A stretch of 51,539 bases of DNA from Actinomycetota bacterium. GTDB taxonomy: Bacteria; Actinomycetota; Actinomycetes; Actinomycetales; Microbacteriaceae. A model generated the notes under the pieces. It worked only from the letters and a program-made list of their open reading frames with translations, made no database searches and was not told the origin of the DNA. Position 1 is the first letter of the stretch; each line of letters starts with the position of its first letter. Where the stretch lies: contig CANFVD010000006.1 in assembly GCA_947450345.1 (NCBI GenBank), positions 1 to 51,539 of the forward strand. The letters run 5' to 3'. Position numbers and translations under genes: made by a program. This document shows positions 7,734-17,834 of the stretch, in pieces.

Positions 7734-7751
7734 ATTGTATCACTATGATAC
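7734..7751 (-). promoter_or_regulatory. Antitoxin promoter -10 box and overlapping operator palindrome
   Basis: TACAAT (7734-7739) is six bases before the antitoxin ATG. GTATCA-CTA-TGATAC (7737-7751) is a perfect palindrome overlapping it. This fits autorepression by the RHH antitoxin or its complex with the toxin, and a leaderless transcript. Confidence 0.65.
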
Positions 7752-7827
7752 CAGACACGTCTAGGGCGAAATCTGTGGAGAGTCGCCTCGATGTGCGCCT
7801 GTGGAAACGGCTACGCAAGAATGAGAA

Positions 7828-7849
7828 AACCCCCGCCAATGCGGGGGTT
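7828..7849 (-). terminator. Rho-independent terminator after tRNA-Gln
   Basis: AACCCCCGC and GCGGGGGTT form a perfect nine-base stem with a CAAT loop, followed on the minus strand by TTTTC. It lies nine bases beyond the tRNA 3-prime end and probably ends the whole ilvE-gltX-tRNA transcript. Confidence 0.85.
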
Positions 7850-7857
7850 CTTACTTG

Positions 7858-7929
7858 CTGGGGTACCTGGACTCGAACCAAGAACAACTGAACCAGAATC
7901 AGCCGTGTTGCCAATTACACCATACCCCA
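7858..7929 (-). tRNA. tRNA-Gln (anticodon CTG)
   Basis: A full cloverleaf is readable. The acceptor TGGGGTA pairs with TACCCCA, the anticodon stem GCTGA/TCAGT holds the loop TTCTGGT with anticodon CTG, and the T-arm is CTTGG-TTCGAGT-CCAGG. CCA is not encoded. It begins 44 bases after the gltX stop with no visible promoter between, so it is probably cut from the gltX transcript. In most actinobacteria Gln-tRNA is made by GluRS mischarging followed by GatCAB, which makes the pairing functionally sensible. Confidence 0.95.
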
Positions 7930-7973
7930 AGGGCAAAACCGAAGCCTTGTCCAGTAGCCAAGACTACCGCACG

Positions 7974-9479
7974 TCAGAGTGTTGACGCCAAACGAGCGAG
8001 GCGCGCAAGCGTCTCGGCCTTGCCGAGAATCTCCATCGACTCAAAGAGCGGCGGGCTGATGCGCGCACCCGAGAGGGCCACGCGCAGCGGACCAAACGCC
8101 ACACGCGGCTTGAGTTCCATCTGCTCAATCAGCGACGCGTTTAGTGCGGCCTGAATGTTCTCGGTTGTCCACACGTCGTCGGCAACAGCATCCAGGGCCG
8201 CAGTGCCGGCCGAGAGGACCGAGCCCGCGTCGTCGCCCACGCTCGCGAGGGCATCCGGGGCGTATTCGAGCTGATCGCTCGAAACAAAGAACGACGCCAA
8301 CAGGCCGGGTGCTTCGCTCAACACGTTCATGCGCGTCTGAACGAGAGGCGCCACTGCTTCAAGAACGCGCTGCTGCTCAGCAGTGAGATTCTCGCCCACC
8401 ACGTCGGCCGCCCAGAGGTAGGGCAACAGGCGGTCGGTGAAGTCGGCCAACTCGAGCAAGCGGATGTGATCGCCGTTGATGGAGTCGGCCTTCTTGAGAT
8501 CGAAGCGGGCCGGGTTCGGGTTCACGCTCTCCACGTCGAAGGCGGCGATCATCTCCTGCTTACTGAAGACGTCGCGGTCGTGCGTGAGCGACCAACCGAG
8601 TAGGGCCAGGTAGTTGAGCAGACCCTCGGGAATGAATCCGCGATCGCGGTGGTGGAACAGGTTCGACTCGGGGTCGCGCTTGGAGAGCTTCTTGTTGCCC
8701 TCCCCCATCACGTAAGGCAGGTGACCAAACCGCGGAACGTGCGTGGTCACGCCTGCGTCGATCAGTGCGTGATACAGGGCAATCTGTCGGGGTGTCGAAC
8801 TCAGCAGGTCTTCGCCGCGCAACACGTGGGTGACGCGCATGATGGCATCGTCCACGGGGTTCACGAGCGTGTAGAGCGGATGCCCGTTGGGGCGCACCAC
8901 CACGAAGTCGGGGAACGATCCAGCAGGAAACGTGATTTCGCCGCGCACAAGGTCATCAAAAGTGATGTCTTCGTCGGGCACGCGAAGGCGCAGTGCGGGC
9001 TCGCGGCCCTCGGCCCGGAACGCAGCCTTCTGCTCGTCATTAAGGTCGCGATCGAAGTTGTCGTAACCCACCTTGGGGTCGCGCCCGGCGGCGAGGTTGC
9101 GTGCCTCAATCTCCTCGCCCGTCGAAAAACTCTCGTACACCTTGCCCGTCTCGACCAGCTTGGCAACCACATCAGCGTAGATATCGAACCGCTGCGACTG
9201 GCGGTAGGGCTCGTGGGGGCCGCCCACGTCAATGCCCTCGTCCCAGTTCAGCCCCAGCCAGTTGAGGGCATCGATGATCTGTTCGTAGCTCTCTTCGCTA
9301 TCGCGCGCCTCATCGGTGTCTTCGATGCGAAAAATGAACGTGCCGCCGGTGTGCCGGGCGTAGGCCCAGTTGAACAGGGCGGTGCGGATGAGGCCCACGT
9401 GAGGCGTGCCGGTGGGCGACGGGCAAAAGCGCACGCGCACATCGGAGCCCGTAGCCTGCGTTACTGGGTAATTCGTCAT
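7974..9479 (-). CDS. gltX: Glutamyl-tRNA synthetase
   Basis: A class I aminoacyl-tRNA synthetase of 501 residues that charges tRNA-Glu and, in organisms lacking GlnRS, probably also tRNA-Gln. The HIGH-type motif is in [13 protein letters not shown] (HVGL at residues 27-30). The KMSKS-type motif appears as KLSKRD. The start chosen is ATG at 9479, which overlaps the ilvE stop as ATGA; the ORF-track start seven codons upstream lies inside ilvE. It is the last protein gene of the block and is followed directly by tRNA-Gln. Confidence 0.95.
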   Translation of the reverse strand: MTNYPVTQATGSDVRVRFCPSPTGTPHVGLIRTALFNWAYARHTGGTFIFRIEDTDEARDSEESYEQIIDALNWLGLNWDEGIDVGGPHEPYRQSQRFDIYADVVAKLVETGKVYESFSTGEEIEARNLAAGRDPKVGYDNFDRDLNDEQKAAFRAEGREPALRLRVPDEDITFDDLVRGEITFPAGSFPDFVVVRPNGHPLYTLVNPVDDAIMRVTHVLRGEDLLSSTPRQIALYHALIDAGVTTHVPRFGHLPYVMGEGNKKLSKRDPESNLFHHRDRGFIPEGLLNYLALLGWSLTHDRDVFSKQEMIAAFDVESVNPNPARFDLKKADSINGDHIRLLELADFTDRLLPYLWAADVVGENLTAEQQRVLEAVAPLVQTRMNVLSEAPGLLASFFVSSDQLEYAPDALASVGDDAGSVLSAGTAALDAVADDVWTTENIQAALNASLIEQMELKPRVAFGPLRVALSGARISPPLFESMEILGKAETLARLARLASTL

Positions 9480-10603
9480 GCGTCGAGCCGGGTGAGCCAC
9501 CCGTGGCGATCGGGCAGACGGCCGTACTGAATGTCGGTGAGTTCCTTGCGCAGGCTCATGGTGAGCTCACCCGCGGGAGCGTTTGCGTCGCCGATGCTGA
9601 GGTCGCGTCCCAGCAGTTGGCAAATCGGCGTGATGACCGCTGCCGTACCGCACGCAAAAACCTCCGTGATCTCGCCGCTCTCCACGCCGTCTTGCCATTC
9701 CTGAATCGACACGTGACGTTCTTCGACCTCGAGTCCGCGATCGCGTGCGAGTGTGAGGATGCTGTCGCGCGTGATTCCCTCAAGAATTGTTCCCGTGAGA
9801 GCCGGCGTGACGAGCTTTCCGTTCTTGTGCACGAAGAAGACGTTCATTCCGCCCAGTTCGTCGATGTGCGTGCCGGTCTCGGCATCGAGGAAGAGCACCT
9901 GAGCGCACCCGTTCTCATACGCCTCGACCTGTGGGAGCAGCGACGACGCGTAGTTTCCGCCGCACTTGGCCGAACCCGTTCCACCGCGTCCCGCGCGGGA
10001 GAAGTCTTCGGTGAGCCAAATCTTGACGGGTGCCACGCCCTGAGTAAAGTAGGCGCCGGCCGGGCTGGCGATCAGCATATAGCTCACACGGTGGGCGGCG
10101 CGCACGCCCAAGAACACCTCGTTGGCGATCATGAAGGGGCGAAAGTACAGGCTTGTCTCGGGAGCCGACGGCACCCAATCGCCGTCGACGGCGATGAGCT
10201 GCTTGAGTGACTCGATGAAGTCGGGCACCGACAACTCGGGCAGGGCGAGTCGGTGCGCCGAGCGCTGCATACGACGTGCGTTGGCCTCGGGGCGGAACGT
10301 CCAGATCGAACCGTCGGCGTGACGGTAAGCCTTAAGTCCCTCAAAGACTTCTTGCCCGTAGTGCAAGACGGCAGCGGCCGGGTCGAGGGTGAGCGGACCG
10401 TAGGCCGTCACACGGGCATCGTGCCAGCCCTGATCAATCGCCCAGTCGATGGTGACCATGTGATCCGTGAAGTGCTTACCGAACCCGGGGTCGGCCAAGA
10501 TTTCTTCGCGTTCCATCTCGTGACGCATGGCGGCACTCGGGGTGAGCGCAAAGCTGAGCGGGAAGGTGGTCTCGTCCACGTTCGATAGTTTGTCCGGCGT
10601 CAT
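9476..10603 (-). CDS. ilvE: Branched-chain amino acid aminotransferase
   Basis: A PLP-dependent class IV aminotransferase of 375 residues catalysing the last step of valine, leucine and isoleucine synthesis. The PLP lysine is in [15 protein letters not shown]. The segment [15 protein letters not shown] is the typical N-terminal signature, and [12 protein letters not shown] is also characteristic. The start is ATG at 10603 with GGAGGG before it; the 111 extra residues of the ORF-track entry run into leuB and are spurious. It lies 16 bases after leuB and its stop overlaps the gltX start. Confidence 0.95.
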   Translation of the reverse strand: MTPDKLSNVDETTFPLSFALTPSAAMRHEMEREEILADPGFGKHFTDHMVTIDWAIDQGWHDARVTAYGPLTLDPAAAVLHYGQEVFEGLKAYRHADGSIWTFRPEANARRMQRSAHRLALPELSVPDFIESLKQLIAVDGDWVPSAPETSLYFRPFMIANEVFLGVRAAHRVSYMLIASPAGAYFTQGVAPVKIWLTEDFSRAGRGGTGSAKCGGNYASSLLPQVEAYENGCAQVLFLDAETGTHIDELGGMNVFFVHKNGKLVTPALTGTILEGITRDSILTLARDRGLEVEERHVSIQEWQDGVESGEITEVFACGTAAVITPICQLLGRDLSIGDANAPAGELTMSLRKELTDIQYGRLPDRHGWLTRLDA

Positions 10604-10619
10604 TGCACGGCCCTCCGTT

Positions 10620-11672
10620 TTACTGCAGTCGGGCGAGGATGGCGTCGCCAACCTCGCTGGTTGTGCGGGCACCAGCACCGCGATCTGTGACGTCGGCCTC
10701 AACTGCGGCCTGAATTCGGGCGGCCGCATCCGAATGCCCAAAGTGCTCGAACAGCATGGCCACCGACAGGATGGCGGCTGTGGGGTCGGCCTTCTTCTGG
10801 CCCGCGATGTCGGGAGCCGAACCGTGCACCGGTTCAAACATGCTTGGGAACACATTCTCGTGGTTGATGTTCGCGCTGGCGGCCAGACCGATACCGCCAC
10901 TGATAGCGCCGGCGAGGTCGGTGATGATGTCGCCAAACAGGTTGTCGGTCACGATCACATCGAAGCGCGAGGGTTCCGTGACAAAGAAGATGGTTGCGGC
11001 ATCGATGTGCAGGTAGTCGACCTCGATCTGCGGGTATTCGGCCGCGACCTTCTCCACGACCCACGTCCACAGCTGACCCGCGCTGGTGAGCACGTTGGTC
11101 TTGTGCACCCACGTGAGCTTCTTGCGCGGACGCTTGGTTGCCAGTTCGAACGCGTAGCGCACCACGCGCTCCACGCCATAGGCGGTGTTGATCGACACCT
11201 CGGTGGCCACCTCGTGCGGGGTGTCGGAGCGGAAGCGCCCGCCGTTGCCGGCGTACGGCCCCTCGGTTCCCTCGCGCACAACCACGAAGTCCACCACACC
11301 GGGGTTGGCCAGCGGGGTCTGAATCTGGGGGTACACCTTGGTGGGGCGCAGGTTGATGTACTGGTCCATCGAGAAGCGCAGCTTGAGCAACAGACCGCGT
11401 TCGATGATGCCGGCAGGAATCCTGTGATCGTTGGGCTTGCCACCCACGGCACCCAAGAGAATGGCGTCGTTCTCGGCAATGGCCGCCAGATCGGCGTCAC
11501 TCAGCACATCGCCCGTGGCAAGGTAGCGCTCGGCACCGAGTACGAAATGTGTTTTGTCGAAGGTGACTCCGGCGCCCGGGGCCACCGCGTCGAGAACTCG
11601 GACGGCCTGATCAATAACTTCGGGGCCGATGCCGTCTCCGGGGATCACAGCAAGTTTGATGGTTTGCGCCAT
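10620..11672 (-). CDS. leuB: 3-isopropylmalate dehydrogenase
   Basis: An NAD-dependent oxidative decarboxylase of leucine biosynthesis, 350 residues. It opens with [20 protein letters not shown], the characteristic N-terminus, and has the C-terminal [14 protein letters not shown] motif of the isocitrate/isopropylmalate dehydrogenase family. The start ATG at 11672 lies four bases after the serA stop, with GGAG inside the end of serA, so the two are translationally coupled. The leuA and leuCD genes are not in the window. Confidence 0.95.
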   Translation of the reverse strand: MAQTIKLAVIPGDGIGPEVIDQAVRVLDAVAPGAGVTFDKTHFVLGAERYLATGDVLSDADLAAIAENDAILLGAVGGKPNDHRIPAGIIERGLLLKLRFSMDQYINLRPTKVYPQIQTPLANPGVVDFVVVREGTEGPYAGNGGRFRSDTPHEVATEVSINTAYGVERVVRYAFELATKRPRKKLTWVHKTNVLTSAGQLWTWVVEKVAAEYPQIEVDYLHIDAATIFFVTEPSRFDVIVTDNLFGDIITDLAGAISGGIGLAASANINHENVFPSMFEPVHGSAPDIAGQKKADPTAAILSVAMLFEHFGHSDAAARIQAAVEADVTDRGAGARTTSEVGDAILARLQ

Positions 11673-11676
11673 GGCG

Positions 11677-13269
11677 TTACTCCGTAATGTCAATCTCGAG
11701 CATGACGTCGGCCTCGATGGCCGCGCGCACCTTGTCGAGCAGTGTGGCCGGAACGGGCGAATCAACCGTGAGCACACTCAGCGCCTGGCCGCCCTGCTTT
11801 TCGCGGGCAATCTGCATGCCCGCGATGTTGATCTTGGCGTCGCCAAACTCCTTGCCGTAGACGGCAACGATTCCCGGGCGATCCGTGTACTGCATGATGA
11901 TCAGGTGCTGGTCGATCGGCACATCGACCTCGTAGCCATTGATGTCAACAATCTTTTCGACCTGCTTGGTTCCCACGAGCGTGCCACCCACTTGAACCTG
12001 CGTGCCGTCACTGAGAGCACCGCGAATGCTGAGCAGGTTGCGGTAGTTGGGCGACTCCGACTCGACCGTCAGGCGCACCTCGATGCCGCGCTGCTCGGCC
12101 AAGAGTGGGGCGTTGACGTAGGACACGGTCTCGCTCACCACGTTGGTGAAGATTCCCTTGAGCGCGGCAAGCTTGAGCACCTTCACGTCGTGCTCGGCAA
12201 TCTCGCCGCGCACCTCCACCTCAACACTCGTGACAGGGCTCGACTGCGCGAGTCCGGAGAACACCTGGCCCAGCTTTTCCATGAGCGGGATGCCTGGGCG
12301 CACGCTCGGATCGATTACTCCACCGGCAACGTTCACGGCGTCGGGAACAAGGTCGCCGCCGAGTGCGAGACGCACCGACTTGGCGACCGAAATACCGGCC
12401 TTCTCTTGGGCCTCATCCGTGGATGCCCCGAGGTGGGGGGTCACAACAACGTTGGGCAGGTCGAGCAGGTTTGAGCCCTTGGGCGGCTCGTTGACAAAAA
12501 CATCGAGACCGGCGCCGGCGATTTCACCGGTGGTCAGCGCTTCGTAGAGGTCGTCCTCGTCAATGAGTCCGCCGCGCGCCACGTTGATGACGAACGCGGT
12601 CTTCTTCATCTTGGCCAGCTGCGCCTTGCTAATCATGCCGGTGGTCTCAGGCGTCTTAGGCATGTGAATGGTGATGAAGTCACTCTCGGCAAGCAGTTCG
12701 TCGAGCGTGAGCAGTTCGACACCCAGCTGCTGCGCGCGCGCCGAGGTGACGTAGGGATCGAACGCCACGATGCGCGTGCCGAAGGCCTGCATGCGGGCCG
12801 CGATGAGTGCGCCGATGCGGCCGAGGCCGATGATGCCAATGGTCTTTTCGTAAAGCTCGGTTCCCGTGAACGAGCTGCGCTTCCACTCGCCCTTGGCGAG
12901 TGCTGCGTGAGCCGCGGGAATGTAGCGCGCCAGGCTCAGGATGTGTCCGATGGTGAGCTCGGCGGCCGAAATGATGTTGGAGGTGGGCGCGTTGACCACC
13001 ATGACGCCGGCCGTGGTGGCCGCCTTGATGTCGACGTTGTCGAGACCAACACCCGCGCGCGCAATCACCTTGAGCTGAGGGGCTGCCGCAATCACCTCGG
13101 CATCAACCTGCGTGGCAGAACGCACCAGAATGGCCGCGGCCGTGTTCACGGCGTCGAGCAGGGCTGTGCGGTCTGTACCGTCGACCGTGCGCACGTCAAA
13201 GTCGGGGCCGAGCGCCTCAACGGTGGCGGGCGAGAGCTCTTCGGCAATCAAAACGATGGGCTTTGTCAC
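11677..13269 (-). CDS. serA: D-3-phosphoglycerate dehydrogenase (long form with ACT domain)
   Basis: The first enzyme of serine biosynthesis; 530 residues, the long form with an intervening ASB domain and a C-terminal ACT domain. The NAD-binding loop is [10 protein letters not shown]. The catalytic region has [10 protein letters not shown] and [12 protein letters not shown] (active-site histidine). The ACT domain begins near [18 protein letters not shown], so feedback by serine is possible. The start is GTG with AAGAGAAA upstream. It lies between two small membrane protein genes and leuB in the branched-chain block. Confidence 0.95.
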   Translation of the reverse strand: MTKPIVLIAEELSPATVEALGPDFDVRTVDGTDRTALLDAVNTAAAILVRSATQVDAEVIAAAPQLKVIARAGVGLDNVDIKAATTAGVMVVNAPTSNIISAAELTIGHILSLARYIPAAHAALAKGEWKRSSFTGTELYEKTIGIIGLGRIGALIAARMQAFGTRIVAFDPYVTSARAQQLGVELLTLDELLAESDFITIHMPKTPETTGMISKAQLAKMKKTAFVINVARGGLIDEDDLYEALTTGEIAGAGLDVFVNEPPKGSNLLDLPNVVVTPHLGASTDEAQEKAGISVAKSVRLALGGDLVPDAVNVAGGVIDPSVRPGIPLMEKLGQVFSGLAQSSPVTSVEVEVRGEIAEHDVKVLKLAALKGIFTNVVSETVSYVNAPLLAEQRGIEVRLTVESESPNYRNLLSIRGALSDGTQVQVGGTLVGTKQVEKIVDINGYEVDVPIDQHLIIMQYTDRPGIVAVYGKEFGDAKINIAGMQIAREKQGGQALSVLTVDSPVPATLLDKVRAAIEADVMLEIDITE

Positions 13270-13338
13270 GGGTGCGTTTCTCTTTTCAAGCAGGAAATAA
13301 CCGGCGAAAGTACGTGTCTCGCCAGTCTAACCGGCGGT

Positions 13339-13785
13339 CTAGGTCACAAAAATCGAGGTCAAGGGCAGTGCGAGAACGATGTCGAGATTGACCACCGAGA
13401 CGATGGCAAATCCGAGGGCAAACGTGAACACGGTGTGGCTCACCCGCATGCGCCGCGTAATGACGATGCCCGCGGCAAAAAGTAGAACGGGGAGCACGAC
13501 AAGTGTGATGGTCGACGCCCAGCCAATGACGCTGAGGTCGAGGCCCAATTGCAGACGCTGGTTTTGAACGCCTAAGAAATTTCCGATGCCCGACCACGTG
13601 GCGTATCCGTAGAGGAGAAGCGCCACAACGAGCGTGACAATGCGACCAATCAGCCACGTGGCGAGCGGTCCACCGCCCGGCACGGGTCGGCCGACGCCGT
13701 TCGCGCCGGAAACGTTGCCCCCGGAAACGTTGCCCCCGGAGGCCTTGCGCGCCGCGCCGGCACTCTCGGCTCCTGAGCCCGTCAC
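13339..13785 (-). CDS. Small membrane protein, four transmembrane segments, function unknown
   Basis: A 148-residue protein with a Gly/Asn-rich soluble N-terminus (KASGGNVSGGNVSGANG, with a tandem GGNVS repeat) and about four hydrophobic helices (ATWLIGRIVTLVVALLLYGY, STITLVVLPVLLFAAGIVI, TVFTFALGFAIVSVV and a short C-terminal one). The start is GTG at 13785, overlapping the stop of the upstream membrane protein gene; the ORF-track start further upstream is inside that gene. I do not recognise a function. Its position between ilvC and serA suggests only co-transcription. Confidence 0.75.
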   Translation of the reverse strand: MTGSGAESAGAARKASGGNVSGGNVSGANGVGRPVPGGGPLATWLIGRIVTLVVALLLYGYATWSGIGNFLGVQNQRLQLGLDLSVIGWASTITLVVLPVLLFAAGIVITRRMRVSHTVFTFALGFAIVSVVNLDIVLALPLTSIFVT

Positions 13786-14336
13786 GATGCCCACCCGAGG
13801 TAGGGCCACGGAATCAGCACCAGGATTCCCACAACAAAGAGCACGCTGCGGCGCACGAGTGACGAACGCCGCGCCAGCACAATGACGCCACCACACCAAA
13901 GGGGTCCTGCGGCGACGGCCGACCAGAGTCCCAGAATGAACATGGCGTTGCCGAGCGGGTCGGCAATCTGAATCGGATTGCGCAGCGCGACAATCAACCA
14001 CGCAACCGCAATCAGTAGGTAAACGGCGGCGAAGACCCCGGTGACAATCAGATCGACGTTGGTGCCGGCCGTCGCTGGTTGAGTAGCCGACTCTGTCGGC
14101 GTATCGAAACCACGTTTCTTCCGTCTCGATACAGCGGCTACGCCGCCACTCGACGAGCGAGCATCCTCAGGGGTTTCGATACGGCCACTGCGTGGCCTAC
14201 TCAACCCGCCACTCGACGAGCGAGCAGACGACGACGGGGACTTGTCGGCCTTCGGGGCACTCCACGTGATGTTGGTGGTGTCGCGATCGCGGTCACCGGC
14301 CCAGGTCAGGGCCTCGTCATCATCGTGTGTGCTCAT
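13782..14336 (-). CDS. Membrane protein with a repeat-derived linker, function unknown
   Basis: A 184-residue protein. The N-terminal 30 residues are acidic and polar, followed by a Ser/Arg/Gly-rich low-complexity stretch (about residues 38-88) encoded by three copies of the hairpin repeat described separately. The C-terminal half has about three transmembrane helices (DLIVTGVFAAVYLLIAVAWLIV, NAMFILGLWSAVAAGPLWC, SVLFVVGILVLIPWPYL). The stop overlaps the GTG of the next membrane gene. No ribosome binding site is clear. The frame stays open through the repeats, so the gene looks intact. Confidence 0.75.
   Translation of the reverse strand: MSTHDDDEALTWAGDRDRDTTNITWSAPKADKSPSSSARSSSGGLSRPRSGRIETPEDARSSSGGVAAVSRRKKRGFDTPTESATQPATAGTNVDLIVTGVFAAVYLLIAVAWLIVALRNPIQIADPLGNAMFILGLWSAVAAGPLWCGGVIVLARRSSLVRRSVLFVVGILVLIPWPYLGWAS
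14073..14224. repeat. Cluster of three hairpin repeats inside a membrane protein gene
   Basis: Three elements share the flanks GGTTTCGATAC and TACTCAACC (or CACTCGACGAGCGAG) around a hairpin with a three-base loop. The stems are GCCGAC-TCT-GTCGGC (14086-14100), GCGGC-TAC-GCCGC (14034+100 to 14146, i.e. 14134-14146) and GGCCAC-TGC-GTGGCC (14183-14197). The first is inverted relative to the other two. The sequence is translated in frame as part of the membrane protein. Confidence 0.9.
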
Positions 14337-14393
14337 GTGGCGCGGGAAGTCCCCGTCGTTATCGTCTAGCGAATGTGGTGAGTGGGCAGCCGA

Positions 14394-15419
14394 CTAGCGG
14401 GCGGCCGAACCCTCGGTGTAGTCCTTGTCCTGCGGACGCCACGCGAACATCTCGCGGAGCTTGCGGCCCACGGCCTCGATGGGGTGCTTGGCACCCTTCT
14501 CGCGCAGGGCGATGAACTCGGGTGCACCAGCGTCCTGATCGGCGATGAAGCGCTTGGCGAACGTGCCGTCCTGAATGTCGGCGAGAACGGCCTTCATGTT
14601 CTCTTTCACACTCGGGTCGATCACGCGCGGGCCCGAGACGTAGTCGCCGTACTCAGCGGTGTCGGAAACCGACCAACGCTGCTTGGCGATGCCGCCCTCC
14701 CACATGAGGTCAACGATCAGCTTGAGTTCGTGCAGCACCTCGAAGTAGGCAATCTCGGGCTGGTAGCCGGCCTCAACCAGGGTCTCGTAGCCGTACATGA
14801 CGAGCTGCGAGGCGCCACCGCAGAGAACGGTCTGCTCGCCGAAGAGGTCGGTCTCGGTCTCTTCGGTGAACGTGGTCTTGATGCCACCGGCACGGAGAGC
14901 GCCGAGGCCCTTGGAGTACGACCACGCCATGTCCCAGGCCTTGCCCGAAGCGTCCTTCTCAACGGCAACGATCACGGGAACACCGCGACCTGCTTCGTAC
15001 TCTCGACGAACCGTGTGTCCGGGACCCTTGGGGGCAACGAGAATCACGTCAACGCCCTCGGGCGCTTCGATGTAGCCGTAACGGATGTTGAAGCCGTGTC
15101 CAAAGATGAGCGTCTTGCCCGGCGTGAGGTTGGGCTTGATGTCGTCGGCGAACAGGAAACGCTGCACCTGGTCGGGGGCGAGGATGACAATGACGTCTCC
15201 CCACGCGGCGGCCTCAGCGGTGGTCATCACCGTGAGTCCGGCCTCTTCAGCCTTGGCAATCGACTTGCTGCCGGCCTTGAGGCCAACAACCACGTCTACG
15301 CCCGAGTCGTGAAGGTTGAGCGCGTGGGCGTGACCCTGCGAGCCGTAGCCGATGATGGCAACCTTCTTGCTCTTGATGAGCTCAAGGTCAGCATCCTTGT
15401 CGTAGTGAATTTCCAGCAC
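14394..15419 (-). CDS. ilvC: Ketol-acid reductoisomerase
   Basis: An NADPH- and Mg-dependent class I enzyme of 341 residues that rearranges and reduces acetolactate or acetohydroxybutyrate in valine and isoleucine synthesis. The N-terminal Rossmann motif is [17 protein letters not shown]. The C-terminal knotted helical domain includes [17 protein letters not shown], with metal-binding acidic residues. The start is GTG at 15419 with AAGGAG upstream. It follows ilvN by 59 bases. A plus-strand ORF of 368 residues over it is a shadow. Confidence 0.96.
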   Translation of the reverse strand: MLEIHYDKDADLELIKSKKVAIIGYGSQGHAHALNLHDSGVDVVVGLKAGSKSIAKAEEAGLTVMTTAEAAAWGDVIVILAPDQVQRFLFADDIKPNLTPGKTLIFGHGFNIRYGYIEAPEGVDVILVAPKGPGHTVRREYEAGRGVPVIVAVEKDASGKAWDMAWSYSKGLGALRAGGIKTTFTEETETDLFGEQTVLCGGASQLVMYGYETLVEAGYQPEIAYFEVLHELKLIVDLMWEGGIAKQRWSVSDTAEYGDYVSGPRVIDPSVKENMKAVLADIQDGTFAKRFIADQDAGAPEFIALREKGAKHPIEAVGRKLREMFAWRPQDKDYTEGSAAR

Positions 15420-15478
15420 AGTGTTTCTCCTTGGGTTTCTTGGTTCGTGACGTTGAAAAAAATGGATGGCGTGCGGTG

Positions 15479-15985
15479 TTACTTGTAAACGCGCTCGGTG
15501 ATCGACTTGGGACCACGACCAATGGCGAGCAGTCCCGATTGTGCAATCTCTTTGATGCCGTAGGGCTCGAGAACGCGCAACAGGGCGGATGTCTTGCCCG
15601 AATCGCCGGTGACCTCAATGACGAGGGCATCGGGCGACACGTCAACAACCCGTGCGCGAAACAGCGTAACGGCTTCGAGCACCTGTGAACGTGACGCGTT
15701 GTCGACACGAACCTTGATCAGCAGGTGTTCGCGCTGCACCGACTGGTCGATGTCGAGCTCAACGACCTTGATGACGTTCACCAGTTTGTTGAGCTGCTTG
15801 GTGACCTGCTCGAGCGGAAGCTCGTCAACGTCCACCACAACGGTGATACGCGAGAGGCCTTCGATCTCGGAGTGCCCCACGGCCAGCGATTCGATGTTGA
15901 ATCCGCGACGTGCGAAGAGGCCGGCAACGCGGGTCAGCAGACCCGGCTTGTCCTCAACGAGAAGGCTCAGAACGTGCGATGTCAT
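15479..15985 (-). CDS. ilvN: Acetolactate synthase small (regulatory) subunit
   Basis: It contains an N-terminal ACT domain ([21 protein letters not shown]) and a C-terminal regulatory domain, and gives valine feedback control and full activity to IlvB. Two ATGs are present. I prefer the second, at 15985, because GGAGG lies seven bases before it but only one base before the first (15991). That gives 168 residues, normal for the family. It begins 12 bases after the ilvB stop and is surely in the same operon. Confidence 0.94.
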   Translation of the reverse strand: MTSHVLSLLVEDKPGLLTRVAGLFARRGFNIESLAVGHSEIEGLSRITVVVDVDELPLEQVTKQLNKLVNVIKVVELDIDQSVQREHLLIKVRVDNASRSQVLEAVTLFRARVVDVSPDALVIEVTGDSGKTSALLRVLEPYGIKEIAQSGLLAIGRGPKSITERVYK

Positions 15986-15997
15986 AGCCATTCCTCC

Positions 15998-17785
15998 CTA
16001 TTCCTCGTTGTCCCACGACGGCGCGTGATCGCGCGCGTACTGGACGTAACTGTTGCTCACGCCCTGGGGCACCATGGGCCAGACCATGGCATCGGCACTC
16101 ACCACGAAGTCAATCACCACGGGGCGATCGTTGGTGGCCAGAGCCAGCCTGATGGCTTCGTCAACTTCTTCGCGCTTGGTCACGCGGATGCTCAGCGCGC
16201 CATAGGCATCGCCCAGCTTCACAAAGTCGGGGATGCGAATGGTGTCGTGTCCGGTGTTGAGATCCGTGTTGGAGTAGCGGCCGTCGTAGAACAGCGTCTG
16301 CCACTGGCGCACCATACCGAGCGACGAGTTGTTGATGATCGCCACTTTGATGGGGATGTTGTTGATGGTGCAGGTGGCCAACTCCTGGTTGGTCATCTGG
16401 AAACATCCGTCGCCGTCGATGGCCCACACCACGCGGTCGGGCTGGGCGACCTTGGCACCCATGGCAGCCGGAACGGCGTAGCCCATGGTGCCGGCACCGC
16501 CCGAGTTGAGCCACGCGTTGGGGCGCTCGTACTTGATGAACTGCGCGGCCCACATCTGGTGCTGGCCCACGCCCGCGGCGTAAACAGCTTCGGGACCACT
16601 GAGTTCACCCACGCGCTGAATCACGTACTGCGGAGACAGCAGGCCATCGTCGGGCTCGGTGAAGCCCAGCGGGAACTCCGCGCGTAACGAGTTGAGCTGT
16701 GCCCACCACTCGGCGATGTCGAGCTTCTTCTTGCCCATCTCCTTGGCGTAGGCATCCGTGAGATCCACCATCACGTCTTTGAGGTCGCCCACGATGGGCA
16801 CCTCGGCGTGACGAATCTTGCCAATCTCGGCCGGGTCGATGTCCACGTGAATCACCTGAGCGTTCATGGCAAAGAGTGCGGCCTTGCCGGTCACGCGGTC
16901 GTCGAAGCGCGCACCGAGCGTGATGAGGAGGTCGGCCTCCTGCAGCGCGAGCACCGCAGGAACCGTGCCGTGCATGCCGGGCATGCCCAAGTTCTGCTCG
17001 TGCGAGTCGGGGAATGCGCCGCGCGCCATGAGCGTGGTCACCACGGGAGCGCCCACGAGCTCGACGAGTTTGAGCAACTCAGCTGCGGCGCCCGAGCGGA
17101 CGATTCCACCACCCACGTAGAAGACCGGCTTCTTGGCCTGCGCCATGAGCTCGGCGGCGGCCTGGATCTGCTTGCCGTTCGCCTTGGTCACCGGGTGGTA
17201 TCCGGGAAGCTCGTAGGTGGGCGGCCAGCTGAAGTCGAAATCGGCCTGCTGGGCATCCTTGGTGATGTCCACGAGAACGGGACCGGGGCGACCCGTCGTC
17301 GCGATTTCGTAAGCGGCGGCCAGCGTGCCGGGAATGTCTTCGGCTTGGGTCACCAAGAACGAGTGCTTGGTGATCGGCATGGTGATGCCCACGATGTCAG
17401 CCTCTTGGAAGGCGTCGGTTCCCATCAGGTGACTAAATACCTGGCCGGTAATGGCCAGCATCGGCACCGAGTCCATGTGAGCATCCGCGATGGCGGTCAC
17501 GAGGTTGGTGGCACCGGGGCCGGACGTGGCGATGCACACGCCGAGCTTGCCCGACGAAGAGGCGTAGCCCTCGGCCGCGTGGCCGGCGCCCTGTTCGTGA
17601 CGAACCAGAATGTGGCGAATTTTGGAGGCGTCCATCAGCGGGTCATAAACCGGCAGAATGGCGCCACCCGGCAGACCGAACACGTCGGTAATGCCCAGCA
17701 GCTCGAGACTGCGCACAACGGCCTCGGCGCCAGTCATTGACTGGGTCTTGGTCGTCTTAGCAGCGGGAGAAGTGTCGGCAGACAT
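15998..17785 (-). CDS. ilvB: Acetolactate synthase large (catalytic) subunit
   Basis: A thiamine-diphosphate enzyme of 595 residues that condenses pyruvate with pyruvate or 2-ketobutyrate. The TPP-binding motif [22 protein letters not shown] (GDG to NN) is near the C-terminus. The catalytic glutamate lies in the N-terminal [13 protein letters not shown] segment. ATG at 17785 is chosen because AAAGGA lies upstream and [15 protein letters not shown] is a typical actinobacterial N-terminus; the ORF-track start adds 22 unlikely residues. It lies 50 bases after ilvD and 12 before ilvN. Confidence 0.96.
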   Translation of the reverse strand: MSADTSPAAKTTKTQSMTGAEAVVRSLELLGITDVFGLPGGAILPVYDPLMDASKIRHILVRHEQGAGHAAEGYASSSGKLGVCIATSGPGATNLVTAIADAHMDSVPMLAITGQVFSHLMGTDAFQEADIVGITMPITKHSFLVTQAEDIPGTLAAAYEIATTGRPGPVLVDITKDAQQADFDFSWPPTYELPGYHPVTKANGKQIQAAAELMAQAKKPVFYVGGGIVRSGAAAELLKLVELVGAPVVTTLMARGAFPDSHEQNLGMPGMHGTVPAVLALQEADLLITLGARFDDRVTGKAALFAMNAQVIHVDIDPAEIGKIRHAEVPIVGDLKDVMVDLTDAYAKEMGKKKLDIAEWWAQLNSLRAEFPLGFTEPDDGLLSPQYVIQRVGELSGPEAVYAAGVGQHQMWAAQFIKYERPNAWLNSGGAGTMGYAVPAAMGAKVAQPDRVVWAIDGDGCFQMTNQELATCTINNIPIKVAIINNSSLGMVRQWQTLFYDGRYSNTDLNTGHDTIRIPDFVKLGDAYGALSIRVTKREEVDEAIRLALATNDRPVVIDFVVSADAMVWPMVPQGVSNSYVQYARDHAPSWDNEE

Positions 17786-17834
17786 GAGTAAGCGTCCTTT
17801 GCGTCGAAAGGTGAAAAAAGAGGAACGGGCGTCG

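Noticed and set aside
8649-9530. 293-residue plus-strand ORF over gltX
   Set aside because: Antisense shadow of an unmistakable gltX; no start signal or domain.
10527-11687. 386-residue plus-strand ORF opposite ilvE and leuB
   Set aside because: It is an antisense shadow produced by high GC; composition is His/Gly/Val-rich without motifs, and leuB and ilvE on the other strand are certain.
14382-15488. 368-residue plus-strand ORF over ilvC
   Set aside because: It is a shadow of ilvC with no recognisable domain; the same holds for 11629-12474, 12664-13485, 15725-16687, 16808-17740 and 18381-19166.
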